The notes under the pieces were generated by a model. The model searched no databases. It was not told the origin of the DNA and saw only the letters and a list, made by a program, of their open reading frames with translations. Made by a program: the position numbers and the translations under genes. Shown piece after piece: positions 60,401 through 64,000 of a stretch of DNA of 64,000 nt. Positions within the stretch are counted from its first letter, which is position 1. Every line of letters starts with the position of its first letter. Origin of the DNA: Anticarsia gemmatalis (taxonomy: Eukaryota; Arthropoda; Insecta; Lepidoptera; Erebidae). The stretch is taken from the NCBI RefSeq assembly GCF_050436995.1, contig NC_134771.1, positions 4,939,501 to 5,003,500 on the forward strand, given 5' to 3'.

Positions 60401-61880
60401 TAGTAATATAATTATAATATAAATTGCGAGAACATTACAATATATCACGTAATTGAGTGTGCCTTTGTAAAAGGCCTCCTCTAGCTGTTTCTATTGTGAA
60501 AAAAAATGGGGAAAGAATGGTCAAGGGATATTTTTTTACATAATATGTCTTTCTGTAAATCTTTCACATCGAAAAATCTAAACAAAATTCCATAAAACAT
60601 ATCACAAAAGTTCACAATTCCATCAGCAAAAGATATCGCCTAGTCGAATATCGACATGTCGTCCACAAAACTATCGCTACAAAATCAATATTATAAACCT
60701 AAATATAGTTCCAAACGTAATATTACGACAGCCACTCGTCATAATGCTCCTGTAATTAATATAGTCTATTTCAAGAGTGTGTCGCCGCCATGTTGGCTTA
60801 TGCACCGACATCACTTTGATAAATCATCAGTGACTCAGCTGTGGATATTATTAAGAAATTGGATGGATCATTGATAAGATATTCAGGAAAATTTTCATGA
60901 AATTATTCAGATTAAAAACATGTGTATGTGGGTTTTATTTACACAAGAATATTTACAAGTTACATATATATTTAAACTAAATTATATTATCTAATATATA
61001 AAAAATCTAAAAAAAGAAAAGAAAAGTATGTGGTGAGTGGTTGCTTCGGATGTTCTCTGTTTGACAGCTGTCAAATTTGACAGTTCTGTGTAATGTCATA
61101 ATAAGTGAATGAGACAGAGTGATGAATACGCAATCTAAAATAAGTAAATGAGATTGTATCATATGCCTCACAGAGCACGTATTTATACTAATATTATAAA
61201 TGTGTTAGTTTGAATAGATAGACGTTTGTTAAGCAATCCCGCCAAAACTACTGAACAGATTTAGTCGAAAATTCGTAAACAGATGGTTTATAATCTGGGT
61301 TAGCTTATAGTAGACCTGATATCCTTATAAATATTCATACTTTACGCGGACGTAGTCACGGGCAGAAACTTGTCATAAGATAAAGAAAGAAATGCACATC
61401 TATTTAAATGAGGAGATAAAATCACCTAGAATTGGCATCGTAGAGTGACGCGTAGATATTATATTTACGATTCTCTAAACAGATTGGAAATTGATGTCGC
61501 CATTGTATTGTCACGTTGTAAAATACACATTATTATGCAGTCACATGTATCGTTAAATTATTTGTGCTAAGCGTTATATGAGTACTGGCATGCTTTGCAA
61601 ACGACATTAGGGATTTCGACCATTTATAGTCAGCAAAATTCTTCCAGTATTTTTGTTGTGGAATAGTAACATGTATCCATCACTAAAAACTTTCGCTTTT
61701 ATAATATTAGTAGGAATATTGGTCACGTTTACGGACTGAAGAGTGAACTAACAAAATCAATATAGTTTACCTTATGAAGAATAAAATATACGATTTTTAA
61801 TAAACAGAACCCTTAAGGATTTCTTGCTAACTTATCTTATCAAAAGGGTCCATCCATCTGTCTGTCAAATTACCCCTTCT
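60401..61880. other. No gene recognised; palindromic TTGACAGCTGTCAA site
   Basis: 61061-61076 reads TTTGACAGCTGTCAAA, followed by another TTTGACAG. 61185-61375 is an old Helitron-type repeat (ACTAATATTATAAATGTG; TTTACGCGGACGTAGTCACG). The 72-codon frame at 60656 has no recognisable domain. Confidence 0.4.
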
Positions 61881-61881
61881 A

Positions 61882-62000
61882 TGCCCGGTTTCTAAGGCAC
61901 ATTTGGCGGTAGTTTATCTATTCAAACTGCCATGTTTATATGAGCTAAAACGCTATAGAATAGATAAACTACCGCTTAATGTACCTCAGAAACCGGAAGT
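61882..62000. mobile_element. Hairpin MITE (family H), copy 7
   Basis: CCCGGTTTCTAAGGCACATT arm and complement GTACCTCAGAAACCGG. Confidence 0.7.
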
Positions 62001-62785
62001 TAAACTAGTAGCAGAAGATTCATTAATAGTAACAACTATAACATCCATTTTTAACCTCAACAAATTACAAATTGTTCTTATCTTAGCCTCAGAGAGGCAT
62101 CAAACACATTCTACCTACTCCCCCATCTACATTACTTGTTAAACACGTGACTGTCTCAGATAAAATTCGAAGGCTATATACTTGCAACTACACACAATAC
62201 GCTACGGTACTAATAACTGGTTTATAAAGATATTTACTAATTAAAATACTAGGTTAAACTTTTTGACTATTTCAGAAGAGAATTTGTAAGTGATCTGCGT
62301 TATAGAGGAGACAGTTTGTGAGGGTAGTTGGATGTTTGTTTATGTTTTACGTAAAAACTGCTGAATCGATTTTGATGAAATTTTGTACACAGGTAGCTCA
62401 AATTCTGGATAACATTTTTTTTTTCATCTAGCCTATATCTGTGTCCCACTGCTGAGCAAAGGCCTCTCCCCTAGACTTTATACAACAATGACAACACAGG
62501 GTTGTTTAATCCTCAGAAATCTTTTAACACAGACAAAGTGGCGGGAAGAAGCTAGAATACATAATAAAAAAAACACATTTCAATAATTGAAAAATATAAA
62601 AAAAATATTTTAACCCAGTGAATTATCCGAATAAAAATTACTAAAAGCTAGTTTCATGACATATAAGTGCTGAATAACCAATCCGACAGATAAATGGCAG
62701 CAGTTATAGATAACCTAACTGCTACTTATTCAGAAGTACTAAACACATCCATATTTTCATTTAAACACTTTACTTCTTCTTCTTG
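62001..62785. other. AT-rich sequence, small repeat scraps
   Basis: GTCCCACTGCTGAGCAAAGG near 62440 is a SINE/LINE 3' end scrap; otherwise nothing recognised. Confidence 0.4.
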
Positions 62786-62786
62786 T

Positions 62787-63030
62787 CTTCTTGTCGTATG
62801 GTTAGTAGTCAACCTAGTGTCAAAGTTGTCCAAGCCGCCCGAAGGCCTTTGACGTGGCTTAACGACTATTATCTAAATTGACAACAACCGGGACCGACTT
62901 TTTACGTGCCCTCCGAAGCACGAAGACGCCTTGTTCAAATACCACTATGCGGTCACCCATCTATGGAATGATCGCGCCAAGGTTTGCTTAACCCACAGAT
63001 CGTTTACCGACCGGTGAGCGCAACTGGCTC
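62787..63030 (-). repeat. 5S-derived SINE, family A, reverse, full length
   Basis: From CTTGTCGTATGGTTAGTAGT to ACCGGTGAGCGCAACTGGCT, with the 5S-like core on minus. Confidence 0.75.
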
Positions 63031-63184
63031 CGGGCGCCGCGACTTTAAAACACTTTACTAGAACAAAATGTAGCCTTCAATAATAGCTGTAAAAATCATC
63101 CATATTTTCATTTAAACACTTAACTAGAACAAAACGCAGCCTTCAAATAGCTCTTAGGTAATCTGCATATTTTTCATCTAACCA

Positions 63185-63346
63185 TAACGAGCGCGTTCGG
63201 CTAGTCTCGTGTGTTTCCGTGAGTCGTCGGTCGTCGAACTTAGACCACGTTTTTTTACTATACGAAGGACAGACAGACGATCAGACGGTGTTTTTTGTAT
63301 TAGTTTTGCTATGTTATGTTGATATTTTATTTTGGGATTAATTACA
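63185..63346 (+). promoter_or_regulatory. Possible promoter or first non-coding exon
   Basis: GC-richer than its surroundings (GAGCGCGTTCGGCTAGTCTC, CGTGAGTCGTCGGTCGTCGA) and followed by a passable donor (TTACAG/GTATTT at 63347). No open frame. A gene would have to extend beyond the window. Confidence 0.25.
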
Positions 63347-64000
63347 GGTATTTTGTGCTAAGAAAAATATCCTGTGATCTCTAGTTTGTGTACTTGAAAA
63401 AAACTGTAGTGTTTTTATACCAAAAGATACATTTAAATTTAAAATTTTCTTCAAAAAAAGTGGATTGACTTCTATAGCCTTGAATAAGCCTCATAAAATT
63501 CACATAAGTATTTTTCACTGAAGACAAATTAATCAAAAAAATGACTGTAAAAATAGCTCATCACATTGTCAAAACAATATCTTTAAAAAAACAGATTGTT
63601 AAACTAAGAGTATGCTCAAAATCGGCTCAGTTATTTTTGATATATCACCACACATACAGACAAACAAACCTTTTATATAACAGCCAAACAGGCATTCTAA
63701 AGTCTAAATAGATCACATTACATCTTATTAAAACACGAGCGTCCATTAAAAATATTTATATTAAAAAAAGCCACCGTTGTGCATTTCTTCGAAGTAAATT
63801 GATACCACAGACGTTGCACTCGCAAAAATATTATCCACATGTACAAAAACAATGTATATTATTACACCAAGTCATGTTATTCGTAATTAGCGTGTGTCAG
63901 TAAAAAATGGATGCAGTTGAAATTAAGTACAAATTGCTTGGAGGTTTTAAAGTGTTAAACTAGAATAAATTTAACCAATATAGTCAAAGAAAAAAGGAGA

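Noticed and set aside
60656..60874. 72-codon plus-strand frame
   Set aside because: No recognisable similarity, AT-rich codons, no flanking splice or poly(A) evidence.

Overview
The window is nuclear DNA of an insect, most likely a moth or butterfly. It is AT-rich, its genes carry many GT-AG introns, and the non-coding sequence is saturated with short non-autonomous transposons of types common in Lepidoptera: Helitron-like elements starting TC and ending CTAG behind a small hairpin, 5S-rRNA-derived and tRNA-derived SINEs, mariner-like MITEs and long hairpin MITEs. Species cannot be named from sequence alone. Most long open frames here are by-products of repeats; the genes were rebuilt by hand by joining exons whose splice sites and reading phases agree.

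Layout. (1) 3034-9013, plus: a seven-exon gene for a ~949-residue Gln/Asn/Pro-rich protein ending in a SAM domain. (2) 12296-15409, minus: a five-exon galectin-fold gene, 315 residues, with a long charged C-terminal tail. It converges on gene 1, with poly(A) signals for both strands about 25 bp apart near 12.02-12.05 kb. (3) 17470-27701, plus: a twelve-exon cytoplasmic aspartyl-tRNA synthetase, 534 residues, divergent from the galectin gene over a short shared upstream region. (4) 34651-39885, minus: a six-exon LIV-1 type ZIP zinc transporter (SLC39A6/SLC39A10 class, fly foi), 669 residues. A strong splice acceptor in its 5' UTR shows that it has at least one more upstream non-coding exon, so part of 40-59 kb may be its first intron.

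27.7-34.2 kb is the convergent intergenic region between genes 3 and 4. It holds a ~1 kb multi-arm foldback, a GC-rich element and a long-inverted-repeat element with perfect stem-loops. 40-64 kb has no recognisable coding exon and is a mosaic of repeats, with a few GC-richer patches that could be promoters or first exons.

The four genes serve unrelated functions (a probable scaffold or chromatin-type SAM protein, a lectin-like protein, translation, zinc import), as is usual for neighbouring animal genes. I saw no CRISPR, operon, phage or bacterial system. The most unusual material is structural: two 5S-derived SINE families, a 31/62-bp minisatellite whose units centre on GACGTC, several nested insertions, and large foldbacks.
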